Shown: positions 1-11,002 of the stretch, piece after piece
How the letters are laid out: the number at the start of each line of letters is the position of its first letter
How positions within the stretch are numbered: position 1 is the first letter of the stretch
Notes under the pieces: generated by a model
What the model saw: only the letters and a program-made list of their open reading frames with translations
Told to the model about the DNA's origin: nothing
Databases searched by the model: none
NCBI RefSeq assembly: GCF_000316625.1
Contig: NC_019676.1
Location: forward strand, 2,388,501-2,452,500
Direction of reading: 5' to 3'
DNA from: Nostoc sp. PCC 7107
Lineage (GTDB): Bacteria; Cyanobacteriota; Cyanobacteriia; Cyanobacteriales; Nostocaceae
Length of the DNA: 64,000 bases
Translations under genes and position numbers: made by a program

Positions 1-683
1 CCAGACATAACGATTTCTGCGGCGATAATCGCCAACCAAGCCAAACCGATCGCAATTCTTAAGCCGGTGAAAATGTAAGGTAAAGCAGAGGGAATCAAAA
101 TGTTGAGGAAGTATTCTTTGCGGCTGAGTTGGAGAACTTTAGCAACGTTGTTGTAATCTTGGGGAATTTGGGTTACACCCACCGCAGTGTTAATTAAAAT
201 CGGCCAAATTGCGGTGATGAAAATTACGAATAATGCTGCTGGTTCGTTTTGACGCAATGCTGCTAAAGAAATAGGAACCCAAGCCAAAGGCGGTACAGTT
301 CGCAATAGTTGAAATAGTGGGTCTAAGGCCTTCGACATGGTTTGATTTACACCAATCAAAACACCTACACCAATACCCACAATCGCCGCCAAAGTGTAAC
401 TAATCGCCACCCGCTGCAAACTAGCTAAAATCTGCCAAAACAGACCTTTATCAATACCGCCTTTATCGTAAAAAGGATACAAAATTAAAATCCAGGTATC
501 GCTGATAACTTGGATTGGCCCTGGTAAGGTTGCGCCAGGAATCCAAGCAAATAATTGCCAAACTACAAGAAATATCGCGATCGCGATCGCCGGCGGTACA
601 ATATTCGGAATTTGTTTTTGTATCTGTGAAATAAAACTGTTATCTAATCTTGGACTAGCTGGTCTTTTTTGGGCGATCGTCAT
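1..683 (-). CDS. cmpB: Bicarbonate ABC transporter permease CmpB (3' end cut by window edge)
   Basis: The reading frame opens with ATG at 683 on the minus strand and runs off the left edge, so about 227 N-terminal residues are visible. They start with a short basic cytoplasmic tail, then a hydrophobic segment (about residues 35-50) and further membrane helices. The stretch reading RTVPPLAWVPISLAA and the following LPYIFTGLRIAIGLAW belong to the permease coupling region of the NrtB/CmpB/SsuC family. It would form the membrane channel of the BCT1 system with the cmpA product, whose gene lies 149 bp upstream on the same strand. I choose CmpB over the nitrate permease NrtB only because the neighbouring binding protein carries bicarbonate-type ligand residues. 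The ATPase genes expected next (cmpC, cmpD) would lie outside the window. Confidence 0.72.
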   Translation of the reverse strand, partial: MTIAQKRPASPRLDNSFISQIQKQIPNIVPPAIAIAIFLVVWQLFAWIPGATLPGPIQVISDTWILILYPFYDKGGIDKGLFWQILASLQRVAISYTLAAIVGIGVGVLIGVNQTMSKALDPLFQLLRTVPPLAWVPISLAALRQNEPAALFVIFITAIWPILINTAVGVTQIPQDYNNVAKVLQLSRKEYFLNILIPSALPYIFTGLRIAIGLAWLAIIAAEIVMS

Positions 684-832
684 AAATTTTGTTTCCCTTA
701 ATAATCGAATAATGAACCGCAGATAAACACAGATAAACGCCGATAATTAATGTCTATTGACTATTGACCACTAATTCTTAACTAAGTAAGTTGGTGAGAA
801 AAAACCCTCCTGCCTTCTGCCTCCTGCCTTCG
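684..832. repeat. Repeat-rich spacer between cmpA and cmpB
   Basis: The intra-operon spacer holds a heptamer-type run, TTGACTATTGACCAC near 756-770, an alternating pyrimidine block of CTGCCT/CCTGCC units near 808-829, and a CCGCAGATAAACACAG stretch related to CCGCAGATGCACGCAG near 29725. Such short tandem repeats recur in spacers across this window. I see no gene in it. Confidence 0.6.
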
Positions 833-2212
833 TTAAACACCCGCTTTTTTAATCGTCAAACTCTTGAGATATGCTTCTGGTTTTTCGGGGTCAAACTTCA
901 CGCCATCAAAAAATTCTTCTACCCCACGAGATGTACTGGTCGGAATATCAGCCGTAGCAATTCCCGCTTCTTTTGCAGCTTCTTTCCAAATATCTTCGCG
1001 GTTAACTTTATTAATGAGTTCTTTAGCCTTAGCTGCATTATTAGCCAGATAATCTTTCGGTAAGAATCCCCAGCGAACACTTTCAGTAATGAACCACAAA
1101 TCATGACTCTTATAGGGATAAGACACGCTCCCTTTTTCATCTTTCCAGTAATAAGCAGCCATTGATTTATCATCAATTTTGCGCCCATCACCCATATCAT
1201 ATTTCCCTTGGAAAGGTTCAGCTAGAATTTCAGCCGTAGGTAAGTTGAAATAATTTCTAGCAGCGAGAATTTGCGCGGCTTCTTTGCGGTTATCAAAGTT
1301 ATCCAACCACTGTTGCGCTTCCATAATGCCTTTTAAAAGTGCTTTGGTGGCTTTGGGATTTTTATCAACCCAGTCAGCCCGCATCGCCAAGTATTCTTCA
1401 GGGTGATTCTTCCAAATCTCTGCGGTTAATGCAGCCATAAAGCCGATTTTATCTGTCACAATTCTGTAAGGCCAAGGATCACCAGTGCTGAAAGCATCCA
1501 TTGTCCCGGTTTTCATGTTGGCTACGGTTTGCGCCGCAGGTACAGTCAATAATTTCACATCTGCATCAGGATCAATACCACCAGCTGCTAACCAATAGCG
1601 AATCCAAAAGTCTTGGTTAACGTGAGGGAAAGTTTGGGCTGCGGTGAAGGGTGTAGAAGACTTTAGTTCTTTGAATAGGGATTTTGCACTGGCGAGTTGT
1701 AGGCTAATTTTACCATTGTGTTTGTTGGCGATCGCAATCCCGTTTCCATGTGTAATTAACTGCGCCAACACATACATCGGGATTTTTTGATTTCCCTTAG
1801 TAATTAAACCTTCTGTAATTAAATGTGGCATTGGCATCTGCCATTGTCCACCATCAATCCCACCACCAGCCGAACCAATTTCTACGTTATCTCGCGCCGA
1901 ACCCCAAGAAGCTTGTTTCGCAAGCTCTACCTTGGTCATCCCATACTTAGCAAAAAAGCCTTTTTCTTGAGCAATAATTAACGGTGCAGCCTCAACAATC
2001 GGCACATATCCCAACTTGACTGTAGTAGTCTCTGGTGCTTGTTCTGGGCTGATATTCGCAACAGTTTGAGCCGTTGGCGCAGATGGAGAATTACCACCAG
2101 TCAGATTTTCTGGAGGGTTGCCTAAACAGCCCTTGAGAAACACCGCACTCGCAGAAGCCCCAGCTGTTAAAATAAATTTGCGGCGAGAAAATTGGTTTAA
2201 AAAATCTGACAT
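833..2212 (-). CDS. cmpA: Bicarbonate-binding lipoprotein CmpA of the BCT1 ABC transporter
   Basis: 459 residues. It is the periplasmic solute-binding protein of the CmpA/NrtA family, which feeds bicarbonate (or nitrate) to a membrane permease. The N-terminus has a twin-arginine-like SRRKF at residues 9-13 and a lipobox LKGC with Cys29, so it should be a membrane-anchored lipoprotein. NrtA and CmpA differ at two ligand positions: NrtA has His and Lys, CmpA has Gln and Glu. Here the first reads NQDFWIRYW (Gln200) and the second [12 protein letters not shown] (Glu273), and [13 protein letters not shown] is also CmpA-like, so I call bicarbonate. ATG 2212 is preferred over the upstream in-frame start at 2257 because GAGGAG lies just upstream of it. 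cmpB follows after a repeat-containing gap. NrtA remains the alternative. Confidence 0.8.
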   Translation of the reverse strand: MSDFLNQFSRRKFILTAGASASAVFLKGCLGNPPENLTGGNSPSAPTAQTVANISPEQAPETTTVKLGYVPIVEAAPLIIAQEKGFFAKYGMTKVELAKQASWGSARDNVEIGSAGGGIDGGQWQMPMPHLITEGLITKGNQKIPMYVLAQLITHGNGIAIANKHNGKISLQLASAKSLFKELKSSTPFTAAQTFPHVNQDFWIRYWLAAGGIDPDADVKLLTVPAAQTVANMKTGTMDAFSTGDPWPYRIVTDKIGFMAALTAEIWKNHPEEYLAMRADWVDKNPKATKALLKGIMEAQQWLDNFDNRKEAAQILAARNYFNLPTAEILAEPFQGKYDMGDGRKIDDKSMAAYYWKDEKGSVSYPYKSHDLWFITESVRWGFLPKDYLANNAAKAKELINKVNREDIWKEAAKEAGIATADIPTSTSRGVEEFFDGVKFDPEKPEAYLKSLTIKKAGV

Positions 2213-2849
2213 AAATGTCTCCTCAAAGGTGAATTTAAATTTTTTTAGGCATGACAATTAACGCAAGTCGAATATAATTTCGCTTGTGGTAATTACAAAA
2301 TAATTTCGAGCCATATTCAAACTAGTTAAATCATCCCAATTACTTCTCATAAAAAGCTGAGATAACTAACTGGAGATAATTACTTGGGCTTCAGGGCTTT
2401 ATTTGGGGATCACTTAATTCATTGAAACTTAGTTTACAGGTTTTAAAGTGAAATTGGTTAACTCTGCACCCATAACTCTTAAATAAATATTAGATTGATC
2501 ATATAAGTAAAAATTTATTGTAGGCAGTGAAGCGGGCGAAGTTTTGTAATGTGTCGGGAGTTATTGATGATAACAATCAGTCTTTCATAATGATTAAGCA
2601 TGAAAAATGCCTTTTATCCTAAAATCTATCAGTAATTACCTATGCAAACTATTACTGAAATCATATATTTTGCTTCTGCAATAAAATGCACCTAAAATAA
2701 TTGATAATTATCGATGCTAATTATTGCTTTTAGTTTATACATAACTTTTTAATACACACTTTGAGTCAGTGTGACCAACTTAGCAATTGACGCGCTCTGC
2801 TGATGTCAGAGGTACGATTAAAGGAAGAATCCTTTTAAATTGGCGTGTA
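2213..2849. other. Intergenic region between divergent cmpA and selO
   Basis: AT-rich spacer of about 640 bp carrying the promoters of both divergent genes. No coding frame with family resemblance was seen. I looked for the NtcA consensus GTA-N8-TAC and did not find a perfect copy. One TTA-N7-TAA element, the form described for CmpR, is listed separately. Confidence 0.5.
2340..2352. promoter_or_regulatory. Candidate CmpR-type LysR site (TTA-N7-TAA) upstream of cmpA
   Basis: TTACTTCTCATAA matches the TTA-N7/8-TAA core reported for the LysR regulator CmpR, which activates cmp operons under low CO2. It lies 128-140 bp upstream of the cmpA start. The region is AT-rich, so a chance match is quite possible, and no second copy was identified. 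Confidence 0.25.
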
Positions 2850-4307
2850 ATGACTCTGGCTGAAACTCCCAACCACGACAACTCCCTTAATCCTTTGCTC
2901 ACCCTCAACTACGAACCAGCCTTAGAATCTTTGGGTGATGATTACTACGATGAAGTAGCAGCAGAGGAATTCCCTCAACATATTTTGCGCTGGCGTAATG
3001 ATGCACTGTTATCTCACTTGGGACTAGACATTCAAGCCGTTACAGATGAGCATTTCATCAACGCCTTTGGCAAATTCCAGGGACGCAAACCTTTGATAGC
3101 ACTGCGTTACCACGGTTATCAATTTGGTAACTATAACCCTTATTTAGGTGATGGCAGAGGTTTTCTCTACGGTCAAGTCCGCGCTAGTAATGGCGAATTA
3201 TACGATTTCGGCACCAAAGGTTCTGGTAGAACACCTTACTCCCGTGGTGGCGATGGGATGCTGACACTCAAAGGCGGGGTGCGGGAAGTTTTGGCCGCTG
3301 AAGCACTACACCAGATGGGAGTCCGCACTTCTCGCTGTTTCACCATGATTGAAACTGGTTTATCTTTGTGGCGGGGTGATGAACCTTCTCCCACCCGTTC
3401 ATCAGTTATGGTGAGAATGAGCAGTTCTCATATTCGGTTCGGCACTTTTGAACGTTTTCATTATTTACAGCGTCCAGATCTCACTAAAAAGCTGTTAGAC
3501 CATGTAATTGAATATTATTACCGTCATTTAATCAGCCAAAAAGATAAATATGCCTTATTCTATGCAGAGTTAGTCCAGCGAGTTGCCGAACTAGTTGCAC
3601 AGTGGATGGCCGCAGGTTTTTGTCATGGTGTTTTGAACACTGACAATATGTCGATTACTGGGGAAAGTTTTGATTACGGCCCATATTCGTTTATCCCCAC
3701 TTACGACCCATATTTTACAGCCGCGTATTTCGATTATTACAAACGCTATTGTTATGGTCATCAACCCAATATTTGCCAATGGAATTTAGAAATGCTGCAA
3801 GAACCATTAAAGGCAATTATTGAGCTAACTGATATGGAAGCAGGACTTGCCAGCTTTAATGACTATTATGGGACAGAATATCGGCGTTTAATGTTGAAGA
3901 AGTTAGGTTTTGAGCAGTTGAACCATCCAGAAGCGGATGAGCTTTTAGAATTAACCATTACATTCTTAAAAGAAAGCCAAGTTGGTTATCATCTATTTTT
4001 CTCAGAAATGGCTCGGACTTTTTCTGCTAAATGGCGTGATGACCCAGCTTGTGTACTACACAATTCAGAGATTGGGCCAGCCGTAGGTACTTCCGCAATT
4101 TTTGATAATTGGTGCATACTCTACCATAAAATCTTAAATCATTTTGATTTAGATGAGATGGCAGTTATCACGCAAACCTTAGCTCAACATAATCCCAAAA
4201 CAGTACTGCTTCGACCTGTAATTGAATCAATTTGGCAACCAATTGCTGAGGCAAATGATTGGCAATATTTTACAGATTTAATTCATCAAATTCAATCTAA
4301 ACAGTAA
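2850..4307 (+). CDS. selO: SelO/YdiU family protein adenylyltransferase
   Basis: 485 residues, the usual bacterial SelO (UPF0061/YdiU) length. SelO has an inverted-ATP pseudokinase fold and transfers AMP to Ser/Thr/Tyr of target proteins; it has been linked to redox stress. Family signatures visible are [20 protein letters not shown], then [16 protein letters not shown] (about residues 127-160) and [20 protein letters not shown] (about 258-277), which holds the catalytic Asp/Asn residues. There is no selenocysteine or C-terminal redox motif as in animal homologues. A TTG in frame at 2787 would add 21 residues, but ATG 2850 gives the normal family N-terminus ([11 protein letters not shown]). 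It is divergent from cmpA and no operon partner is evident. Confidence 0.9.
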   Translation: MTLAETPNHDNSLNPLLTLNYEPALESLGDDYYDEVAAEEFPQHILRWRNDALLSHLGLDIQAVTDEHFINAFGKFQGRKPLIALRYHGYQFGNYNPYLGDGRGFLYGQVRASNGELYDFGTKGSGRTPYSRGGDGMLTLKGGVREVLAAEALHQMGVRTSRCFTMIETGLSLWRGDEPSPTRSSVMVRMSSSHIRFGTFERFHYLQRPDLTKKLLDHVIEYYYRHLISQKDKYALFYAELVQRVAELVAQWMAAGFCHGVLNTDNMSITGESFDYGPYSFIPTYDPYFTAAYFDYYKRYCYGHQPNICQWNLEMLQEPLKAIIELTDMEAGLASFNDYYGTEYRRLMLKKLGFEQLNHPEADELLELTITFLKESQVGYHLFFSEMARTFSAKWRDDPACVLHNSEIGPAVGTSAIFDNWCILYHKILNHFDLDEMAVITQTLAQHNPKTVLLRPVIESIWQPIAEANDWQYFTDLIHQIQSKQ

Positions 4308-5204
4308 ATCTAAAAATTCTCAAACCATCATCAATGAGTGCATGGGGAGTATCCCGTTTTTTGTATGTCATTGCCAGCGTAAAGCCTTCTCTTCTCTTTC
4401 AGAGACGCTAACGCGAACGAGAGGCTTTGCCAACGGTATAGCTTCGCTTAACGCATTAGCATCTTGCAGAGAAGCGAAGTAATCGTAAATTTTCTGTAGC
4501 TTGTGCGTAAGTCCTATATTTGTACAAATATTGCTGTTTATTTTTTTATTTAAAATCAAATATCCAAGTTTTATAAATTTTACCTTGTGCCTTCTAACAC
4601 AAAACGTTGATGCAGTTATGTATATTGTTATGAAAGTTACAGTATTTTTCTAATCAATGAGGTAAAAGCTAAGAATTCATAACAGTAATTATGCTGCTAC
4701 CTACTTCACGAGCTATAAATTTAGGTATTATAAAAACAAACACTTTGATAAATGTCCCTGGGAATCAATGCTGGAAATTAAAACTCTTTTATTTCGAGAT
4801 TTTGTTTCTTCATTTGAGAATTTCGTTATCATAGCTTTTGATTAAATCTACAGCAAATATCAGGTTGATCAATTTGTCTCAATCTAATTTTGAAAAATTT
4901 TCAAATATTGGGTTAACAACAGGATAGATATAATAAATGAAAAACTACATTTAACAAATATGAAAAATCATCGTTAACAAAAATAGATTTTTGTTAATAT
5001 TTCTTTTGAAAAATTAATTACTGTCTTTTGAATACAAGTATTAGATACTGAAGAAATAAAAAACATAAGGAAAATTTAACTATTTTCTGAAAAAAATACC
5101 AGAAAAAATAAATTTTGAAAATGTGGATATTGTAAAATATTCATAATTTTAATTAATAGTAATAATCATTTAGACACATGCCGAAAGTGCTAGAGGATGA
5201 ATAA
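4308..5204. other. Long AT-rich intergenic region with a palindromic repeat cluster
   Basis: About 900 bp without a supported gene. The first part (about 4375-4480) is a cluster of short cyanobacterial repeat words such as GACGCTAACGCGAACGAG, GCTTCGCTTAACGC and GAGAAGCGAAG, which also occur in spacers elsewhere here. A 63-codon frame over this cluster is composed of repeat and is not reported as a gene. The rest, especially 4900-5160, is extremely AT-rich and leads into the sensor kinase gene. Confidence 0.6.
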
Positions 5205-8200
5205 GTGGTTAGGCGGCCCAGATATCATCAGTTCCCAGCAAGAAAAATTTTCAGCAAACGAGAGTTGCTGCCCTTGGTGGTGGGTCTTGTTGTTGCAATC
5301 GCAGTAGTTCTGCTTTGGCAGAAGCTATTAATTGAAGAGCAACATGATATTAAACAACTTATTCAACAACAAGCGATCGCCATTAAAACTGAATTAGCAG
5401 CCCAAGTAAATATGCGAATTCTGGCACTAGAGCGCATGGGCAAAAACTGGCAACTGTATGATAATTTGGATCAGAGAAAATGGCAAACAGAAGCAACAGC
5501 CTACATCCAAGATTTTGGAGGATATCAAACTTTAGGATGGATTGACCCATCATTGCAGGTGAGATGGACGGTACCCGAAGTTAACTATCAAATTGCCCAG
5601 ACTTTAGAAATAACTCAAAAACCTCAATTACGCACAGCACTAGAAGCAGCACGCAACAGCCGCCAAACAAACTTTACGCCCACACTTGAGCTTATTCAAG
5701 GCAAGAAAGGATTTTTCGCATATCTGCCGCTATGGATTGGTGAGCAATTTGATGGCTTTATCGTAGGAGTTTTTCCCATTCAATCCTTACTAGATTCTCT
5801 GGTACATTTGCCCCCAGGGTATCAAATTAGGGTCTTTGAGGATGATAAATTAATTTACGGACAGAACTCATTACCAAAGCAGCTATTAAATTGGCAACAA
5901 CAAGTCAGCCTTAACTTATATGGAAACAACTGGCAAATTGTCATCTATCCTTCTCTAGAATTATTAACCGACTTGCGATCGCCTCTGCCATTAGTGGTTT
6001 TAATCTCTGGGTTACTCATTGCCAGCACATGGGCATTATCTATTTATTTTGCTCAAAGTAGTGAACTGCAATACAAGCGTATAGCCGCTATTAATCAAGA
6101 ACTAACAGACCGAATTTGGAAGCAGCAAAAAACTGAAATTGCTTTACGTGCCAGTGAAACTCACCTGCGAGAATTATTAGAAACAGTAAAAGTAATTCCT
6201 TGGGAATTCGATGTCAAAACTTGGTGCTTTACATATATTGGGCCACAAGCAGAAGCTTTATTGAACTATCCCCTAGCAGAATGGTATCAGGAAAATTTTT
6301 GGCTGAATCATCTGCATCCCCATGATCGGGAACAGGCGATGCGGATTTACCAAGACGCAATGGCGAAAGGCGAAAACCAGGAATTTGAATACCGAATGCT
6401 AACCGCCAGCGGGCGAGTTGTGTGGTTACGAGACATTGTCAATGTTGTCAAAAACACTGGAACCCCCATGATGCTTAGGGGGTTTATGTTTGAGATTACA
6501 GATTTGAAATTAGTAGAAGAAACTCTCAGATTGCGGGAACGCGCCCTGGCAGCTGCTAGTGATGGAATTATAATTGCTGATGCTAGACTGCCTAATCAAC
6601 CAATTATTTACGTTAACCCCGCCTTTGAGCTAATCACAGGCTATAGTTCTGCGGAGATTATTGGCTATAACTGCGCTTTTTTGCCGGGTACAGATCCTCT
6701 ACAACCAGCAATTCAACAACTGCAAACATCCATGAAAGCTGGGAAGAGTTGCCAAGTATTGTTACGTAACTATCGCAAAGATGGCAGTTTATTTTGGAAT
6801 GAATTGAGCATTTCTCCTATTTATGATGACGCTGGTAGGTTAAGTCATTTTATCGGCATTCACACCGATATTAGCGATCGCAAACAAGCAGAATTAACTT
6901 TGCAGCGCCAAGCCCTGATCTTTGAAAACATGTACGATGGCGTAATCATCACTGATTTAACCGGAAAAATTATTGACTGGAATGGTGCGGCTGAGTGGAT
7001 GTTTGGCTACAGCAAAGCCGAAATATTGGGCAGAAGTACAAGTATTTTATATAAACCTGAAGTAACGAATAAACTCATACCGCAAATTTTGCCAGATATT
7101 CAGCAGCAGGGACGTTGGTCTGGGGAACTTGAATTTATCAGCAAAGATGGCACTCAAGGAATTTGCGAAACTACAGTCATTCTCTTACAAGATGAACAAG
7201 GGCAAGCGATCGCCAGTGTCAGTTTTAATCATGACATTACAGAAAGAGTATTAGCACAACAAGCATTGCAACGACAATTACATCAAACACTGCTGTTAAA
7301 ACAAATTACCCAACAAATTCGTCAAAGTCTCGATAGCAAAGAAATCTTTGCCACCGCCGCCGTCCAAATTGGTCAAGCATTTCAAGCTGAACGCTGCCTA
7401 ATTCATTCTTATATTAGCGACCCCATACCACGAATTCCCTTAGTAGCAGAGTATAATAATTTTCCCACCTACACTTGTCAGGAAACAGTGGAAATTCCGG
7501 TAATCGGCAATCCTCATGCCGAGCAAATGATAACCGAGGATAAAGCGATCACTTCTGATGATGTATATGCTGACCCGTTACTCCAAAAAGCGCAAACAAT
7601 TTGTCAAAACATTGGCTTGAAGTCCATGTTAGCAGTCCGTACATCTTATCAAGGAGAACCTAACGGTGCGATTGGCCTGCATCAGTGCAGCTATTTTCGC
7701 CAATGGAAAACAGAAGAAATTGAATTATTAGAAGCAGTAGCCGCACAAGTTGGCATTGCCCTTGCCCAAGCCCATTTATTAGAACAAGAAACCCGCCAAC
7801 GCGAAGAGCTTACTTTAAAAAACTTTGCCCTACAACAAGCAAAACGTCAAGCAGAAGCAGCTAACCGCGCCAAAAGTGAATTTTTGGCCATGATGAGCCA
7901 TGAAATTCGCACCCCAATGAATGCTGTCATTGGTATGACAGAACTGCTATTAGATACAGACTTAACCCCCCAACAGCGCGATTTTGTAGAAACCGTTCAT
8001 ACCAGCGGCGATGCCTTACTTACCATCATTAATGACATTCTCGACTTCTCTAAAATTGAGTCTGGCAGACTGGAACTAGAAGAAAAACCCTTTGATTTAA
8101 AAGCTTGTGTGGAACAAGTAATCGACCTTTTAGCCCCAAAAGCCGCCCAAAAACAAATTGAACTGATTTACCTCATCCATCCCCAAGTACCAACACAAAT

Positions 8201-9908
8201 AATCGGTGACATTACACGCTTGCGCCAAGTTTTGATGAACTTGCTCAACAATGCCATTAAATTTACCCAACAAGGAGAAGTTGTCCTTTCTGTGTACGCC
8301 AACCACCTAGAAACTCAAAATCTCGACACTAGCTGTAAAATTCTGTTTAGCATCCAAGATACAGGTATTGGCATCACCCCAGAGAAAATGGCAAGGTTAT
8401 TTCAACCCTTCGCCCAAGCAGATGCCTCCATGACCAGACTCTACGGCGGTACGGGACTAGGACTAGTGATTAGCCAACGCCTGAGTGAGATGATGAATGG
8501 TAGTTTATGGGTTGAAAGTCGCGGCTGTATTGGTGGCAATCCTGATCCTGGATGGCAAAATAGCAAGCCTGTTTTATCCACTTTCTCCCATCATGGTGCT
8601 ACTTTCTATTTCACAATTACTAGCACAGTCCTGACCAATGCCCCATCAAGCGAAGTGACTACTTCTGTAGTTCAGTTGGCTGGTAAACGGTTGTTAATCG
8701 TGGATGATAATCCTACCAACAGCAAAATTCTCAGTTTGCAAGTGCAGTTCTGGCAAATGCAAACATATATTGCTGAATCAAGTGCAGCAGCTTTAGCTTT
8801 GCTGGCTCAAGGAATGGAATTTGATATTGCCATTCTCGATCTGCCAAGACCGAAAATTGATGGACTGGAACTAGCGCGGGCGATTCGTCAACAGCCTGGT
8901 GGACAAAATCTACCTTTAGTACTGTTAACTTCTTTGGGTACTCCAGAAATATGTAGAGACTTTAATGATGTGGGGTTAGTTGTCTGTTTAAATAAACCAA
9001 TCAAACAATCTCAACTTCACTACGTCCTCACCCATACTTGCGGAAATAATTTGCTACCAGCCAATATTTCTCGTGCATATATTTCTCCCTTTGATATTCA
9101 TTTAGCTGAGAAAATGCCCCTACGCATTCTCGTGGCAGAAGATAGCTTGGTTAACCAGAAAGTGGCACTACTAATGTTGCAAAAAATTGGCTACCAAGTA
9201 GATGTGGTAGGTGATGGGCGAGAAGTAATTCAAGCATTGCAGCATCAACCCTATGATGTAGTGTTGATGGATATTCACATGCCCGAAATGGATGGACTAG
9301 AAACCAGTCAAATTATCTCTCAGCAATGGGAAGCTAGTACTCGCCCTTATATTATTGCCATCACAGCCAACGCTATGCGGGGCGATCGCGAAGCTTGTTT
9401 AGCGGCGGGTATGGATGATTATATTAGCAAACCCATCCAAATGGCAGAGTTAGTTAAAGCACTACGTAAATGTCAGCCTTTTATCCCTACTAAAGAACCA
9501 ACAATACAAACATTTTTGCCAATCGACAACCAACCCAGCACGGCAAATTTAGCAATATCTGCAATTGATCACAAAGTTTTGCAATCTTTGCGTCAGATGT
9601 TAGCAGGGGATCGGGTAGCATTTACAGAACTACTGCACTGTTATTTTTTAGAAGCACCTAAACTCATCCAAGAAATTAAGTCATCTGTGGTAAAAGAAGA
9701 TGCCGAAACTTTATGGAAGACTGCTCACAAACTCAAGTCCAGTAGTGCTTCTGTTGGAGCAACCAGCCTTGCTCAAGTTTGTAAGCAGTTAGAAGCTAAA
9801 GGCAGAAGTAATGATCCTGGGGGATGTGCAGACATCTTGTCACAACTTCAACAAGAGTATGAGCAAGTCAAAACAAGATTGCAATTAGAACTGGAGGCGG
9901 GATCATGA
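5205..9908 (+). CDS. Multi-PAS hybrid sensor histidine kinase with two receivers and an HPt domain
   Basis: 1567 residues. TM1 (about 20-40) and TM2 (about 260-282) flank an extracellular sensor of roughly 220 residues resembling CHASE domains. Then follow PAS1 (about 315-440), a LOV-like PAS2 (about 446-560), PAS3 (about 572-690), GAF (about 700-865), HisKA with SHEIRTPMN and phospho-His899, HATPase with DTGIG and GGTGLGL (about 1000-1140), receiver 1 (Asp1212), receiver 2 ([10 protein letters not shown], Asp1356) and a C-terminal HPt (AHKLKSS, His1508). All phosphorelay residues are present, so it can run an internal His-Asp-His relay. The GTG start at 5205 has AGAGG upstream at good spacing. 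Its stop overlaps the ATG of the REC-GGDEF gene, the likely output partner. PAS2 keeps the LOV cysteine (Cys490) but has lost other flavin contacts. Confidence 0.93.
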   Translation: MVRRPRYHQFPARKIFSKRELLPLVVGLVVAIAVVLLWQKLLIEEQHDIKQLIQQQAIAIKTELAAQVNMRILALERMGKNWQLYDNLDQRKWQTEATAYIQDFGGYQTLGWIDPSLQVRWTVPEVNYQIAQTLEITQKPQLRTALEAARNSRQTNFTPTLELIQGKKGFFAYLPLWIGEQFDGFIVGVFPIQSLLDSLVHLPPGYQIRVFEDDKLIYGQNSLPKQLLNWQQQVSLNLYGNNWQIVIYPSLELLTDLRSPLPLVVLISGLLIASTWALSIYFAQSSELQYKRIAAINQELTDRIWKQQKTEIALRASETHLRELLETVKVIPWEFDVKTWCFTYIGPQAEALLNYPLAEWYQENFWLNHLHPHDREQAMRIYQDAMAKGENQEFEYRMLTASGRVVWLRDIVNVVKNTGTPMMLRGFMFEITDLKLVEETLRLRERALAAASDGIIIADARLPNQPIIYVNPAFELITGYSSAEIIGYNCAFLPGTDPLQPAIQQLQTSMKAGKSCQVLLRNYRKDGSLFWNELSISPIYDDAGRLSHFIGIHTDISDRKQAELTLQRQALIFENMYDGVIITDLTGKIIDWNGAAEWMFGYSKAEILGRSTSILYKPEVTNKLIPQILPDIQQQGRWSGELEFISKDGTQGICETTVILLQDEQGQAIASVSFNHDITERVLAQQALQRQLHQTLLLKQITQQIRQSLDSKEIFATAAVQIGQAFQAERCLIHSYISDPIPRIPLVAEYNNFPTYTCQETVEIPVIGNPHAEQMITEDKAITSDDVYADPLLQKAQTICQNIGLKSMLAVRTSYQGEPNGAIGLHQCSYFRQWKTEEIELLEAVAAQVGIALAQAHLLEQETRQREELTLKNFALQQAKRQAEAANRAKSEFLAMMSHEIRTPMNAVIGMTELLLDTDLTPQQRDFVETVHTSGDALLTIINDILDFSKIESGRLELEEKPFDLKACVEQVIDLLAPKAAQKQIELIYLIHPQVPTQIIGDITRLRQVLMNLLNNAIKFTQQGEVVLSVYANHLETQNLDTSCKILFSIQDTGIGITPEKMARLFQPFAQADASMTRLYGGTGLGLVISQRLSEMMNGSLWVESRGCIGGNPDPGWQNSKPVLSTFSHHGATFYFTITSTVLTNAPSSEVTTSVVQLAGKRLLIVDDNPTNSKILSLQVQFWQMQTYIAESSAAALALLAQGMEFDIAILDLPRPKIDGLELARAIRQQPGGQNLPLVLLTSLGTPEICRDFNDVGLVVCLNKPIKQSQLHYVLTHTCGNNLLPANISRAYISPFDIHLAEKMPLRILVAEDSLVNQKVALLMLQKIGYQVDVVGDGREVIQALQHQPYDVVLMDIHMPEMDGLETSQIISQQWEASTRPYIIAITANAMRGDREACLAAGMDDYISKPIQMAELVKALRKCQPFIPTKEPTIQTFLPIDNQPSTANLAISAIDHKVLQSLRQMLAGDRVAFTELLHCYFLEAPKLIQEIKSSVVKEDAETLWKTAHKLKSSSASVGATSLAQVCKQLEAKGRSNDPGGCADILSQLQQEYEQVKTRLQLELEAGS

Positions 9909-10888
9909 AAACCAACTTTTACAAAAATCAATCTCTAGTTTTGATTGTTGACGATGAACCTTTTATTCGTACCCAACTGCGACTTGCTTTAGAGCGAGAT
10001 GGATATCAAATAGCAGAAGCAAGAGATGGTATAGAAGCGTTAATGGCATTTCAGCAACTGCATCCCCAGATCGTCTTGATGGATGCCATCATGCCAGGGA
10101 TGGATGGATTTGAATGTTGTGTACAGTTGCAATCTTTAGATCAAGGCAAGTATACGCCAGTGTTGATGATTACTGGCTTGGAAGATCAAGAATCAGTTGA
10201 TCAGGCCTTTGATGCGGGTGCAATTGATTATGTGACTAAACCAATTCACTGGCCAGTATTACGCCAGCGGGTAAAACGCTTGATTCAGCAATCTCAGCTA
10301 CAAAAACAGCTAGAAGCGGCTAACCAAGAATTACAAAGGTTGGTAACTATTGATGGTTTAACCCAAGTAGCTAGTCGCAGACGCTTTGAAGAGTATTTTT
10401 CCCAAGAGTGGCAACGGATGGCGCGAGACCAATTACCTTTGTCTTTAATTTTGTGTGATGTGGATTACTTTAAATCTTACAACGATACTTATGGACATCG
10501 GGCAGGCGATCGCTGTCTGCAAAAAGTAGCCCAAGCCATCAAAGATAGTGTCAAACGTCCGGCCGATTTAGTGGCGCGTTATGGTGGTGAAGAGTTTGCC
10601 GTGATTTTACCCAAAACAGAGATGCAGGGAGCCGCGATATTAGCAGAAAAAATTTGCTCGGTGGTGCGAAAATTGGCAATTCCCCATAGCAATTCCCAAG
10701 TCAGTGGTTATGTGACAATTAGTGCTGGGGTAGCAGCGGATATTCCTCAACCTGGTTCTGACTTTCAAGACATGATTTCTGCCGCTGATCGCGCATTATA
10801 TCAGGCAAAAATTGAAGGGCGCGATCGCTTTCAGCTGTCTAATAAGCAATCAACTTACAATTTCTCTATTCCTCGTTGGGGTGCATGA
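9905..10888 (+). CDS. Response regulator with diguanylate cyclase output (REC-GGDEF)
   Basis: 327 residues. An N-terminal receiver (about 10-130) has VDDEP, phospho-acceptor Asp60 in VLMDAIMPGMDG and the conserved Lys in YVTKPI. A short coiled linker (QKQLEAANQELQRL) leads to a GGDEF domain with the active variant GGEEF (about 227-231), preceded by exactly five residues by an RPAD motif, the product-inhibition I-site. It should make cyclic di-GMP when phosphorylated and be subject to feedback. The ATG overlaps the stop codon of the hybrid kinase by four bases (ATGA), which points to translational coupling and a cognate pair. No EAL domain is present. Confidence 0.93.
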   Translation: MKTNFYKNQSLVLIVDDEPFIRTQLRLALERDGYQIAEARDGIEALMAFQQLHPQIVLMDAIMPGMDGFECCVQLQSLDQGKYTPVLMITGLEDQESVDQAFDAGAIDYVTKPIHWPVLRQRVKRLIQQSQLQKQLEAANQELQRLVTIDGLTQVASRRRFEEYFSQEWQRMARDQLPLSLILCDVDYFKSYNDTYGHRAGDRCLQKVAQAIKDSVKRPADLVARYGGEEFAVILPKTEMQGAAILAEKICSVVRKLAIPHSNSQVSGYVTISAGVAADIPQPGSDFQDMISAADRALYQAKIEGRDRFQLSNKQSTYNFSIPRWGA

Positions 10889-10931
10889 TATCTTTGTACT
10901 GTCAGGCATCAGGGAGAGAACACGATGACTA

Positions 10932-11002
10932 ATGCCATACAAAAAAATGCCCGTTTACGCAGAAAAATTACGAGCTTTGGGCGTAGATCCTGATGCTCTA
11001 TA
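10932..11002 (+). other. Possible 23-codon ORF or gene remnant
   Basis: A short frame starts with ATG at 10932, ends with TAA at 11000-11002 and encodes a peptide containing PVYAEKLRALGVDPDAL. The composition looks like real protein, but no ribosome binding site is obvious and it overlaps the end of the opposite-strand glycerate kinase gene by a few bases. It could be a leftover N-terminus of a deleted gene. Function unknown. Confidence 0.2.

Noticed and set aside
791-1063. Open frame on the plus strand opposite cmpA
   Set aside because: It is antisense to the strongly supported cmpA gene and shows no family motif or ribosome binding site.
833-2212. Assignment as nitrate transporter NrtA
   Set aside because: The two ligand positions carry the bicarbonate-type Gln and Glu, and the context matches the cmp-kai region of Anabaena as I recall it.
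2213-2849. NtcA site (GTA-N8-TAC) upstream of cmpA
   Set aside because: No perfect copy was found in either orientation.
4368-4559. 63-codon frame on the minus strand after selO
   Set aside because: Much of it is made of the short palindromic repeat words of this spacer; there is no protein-like pattern.
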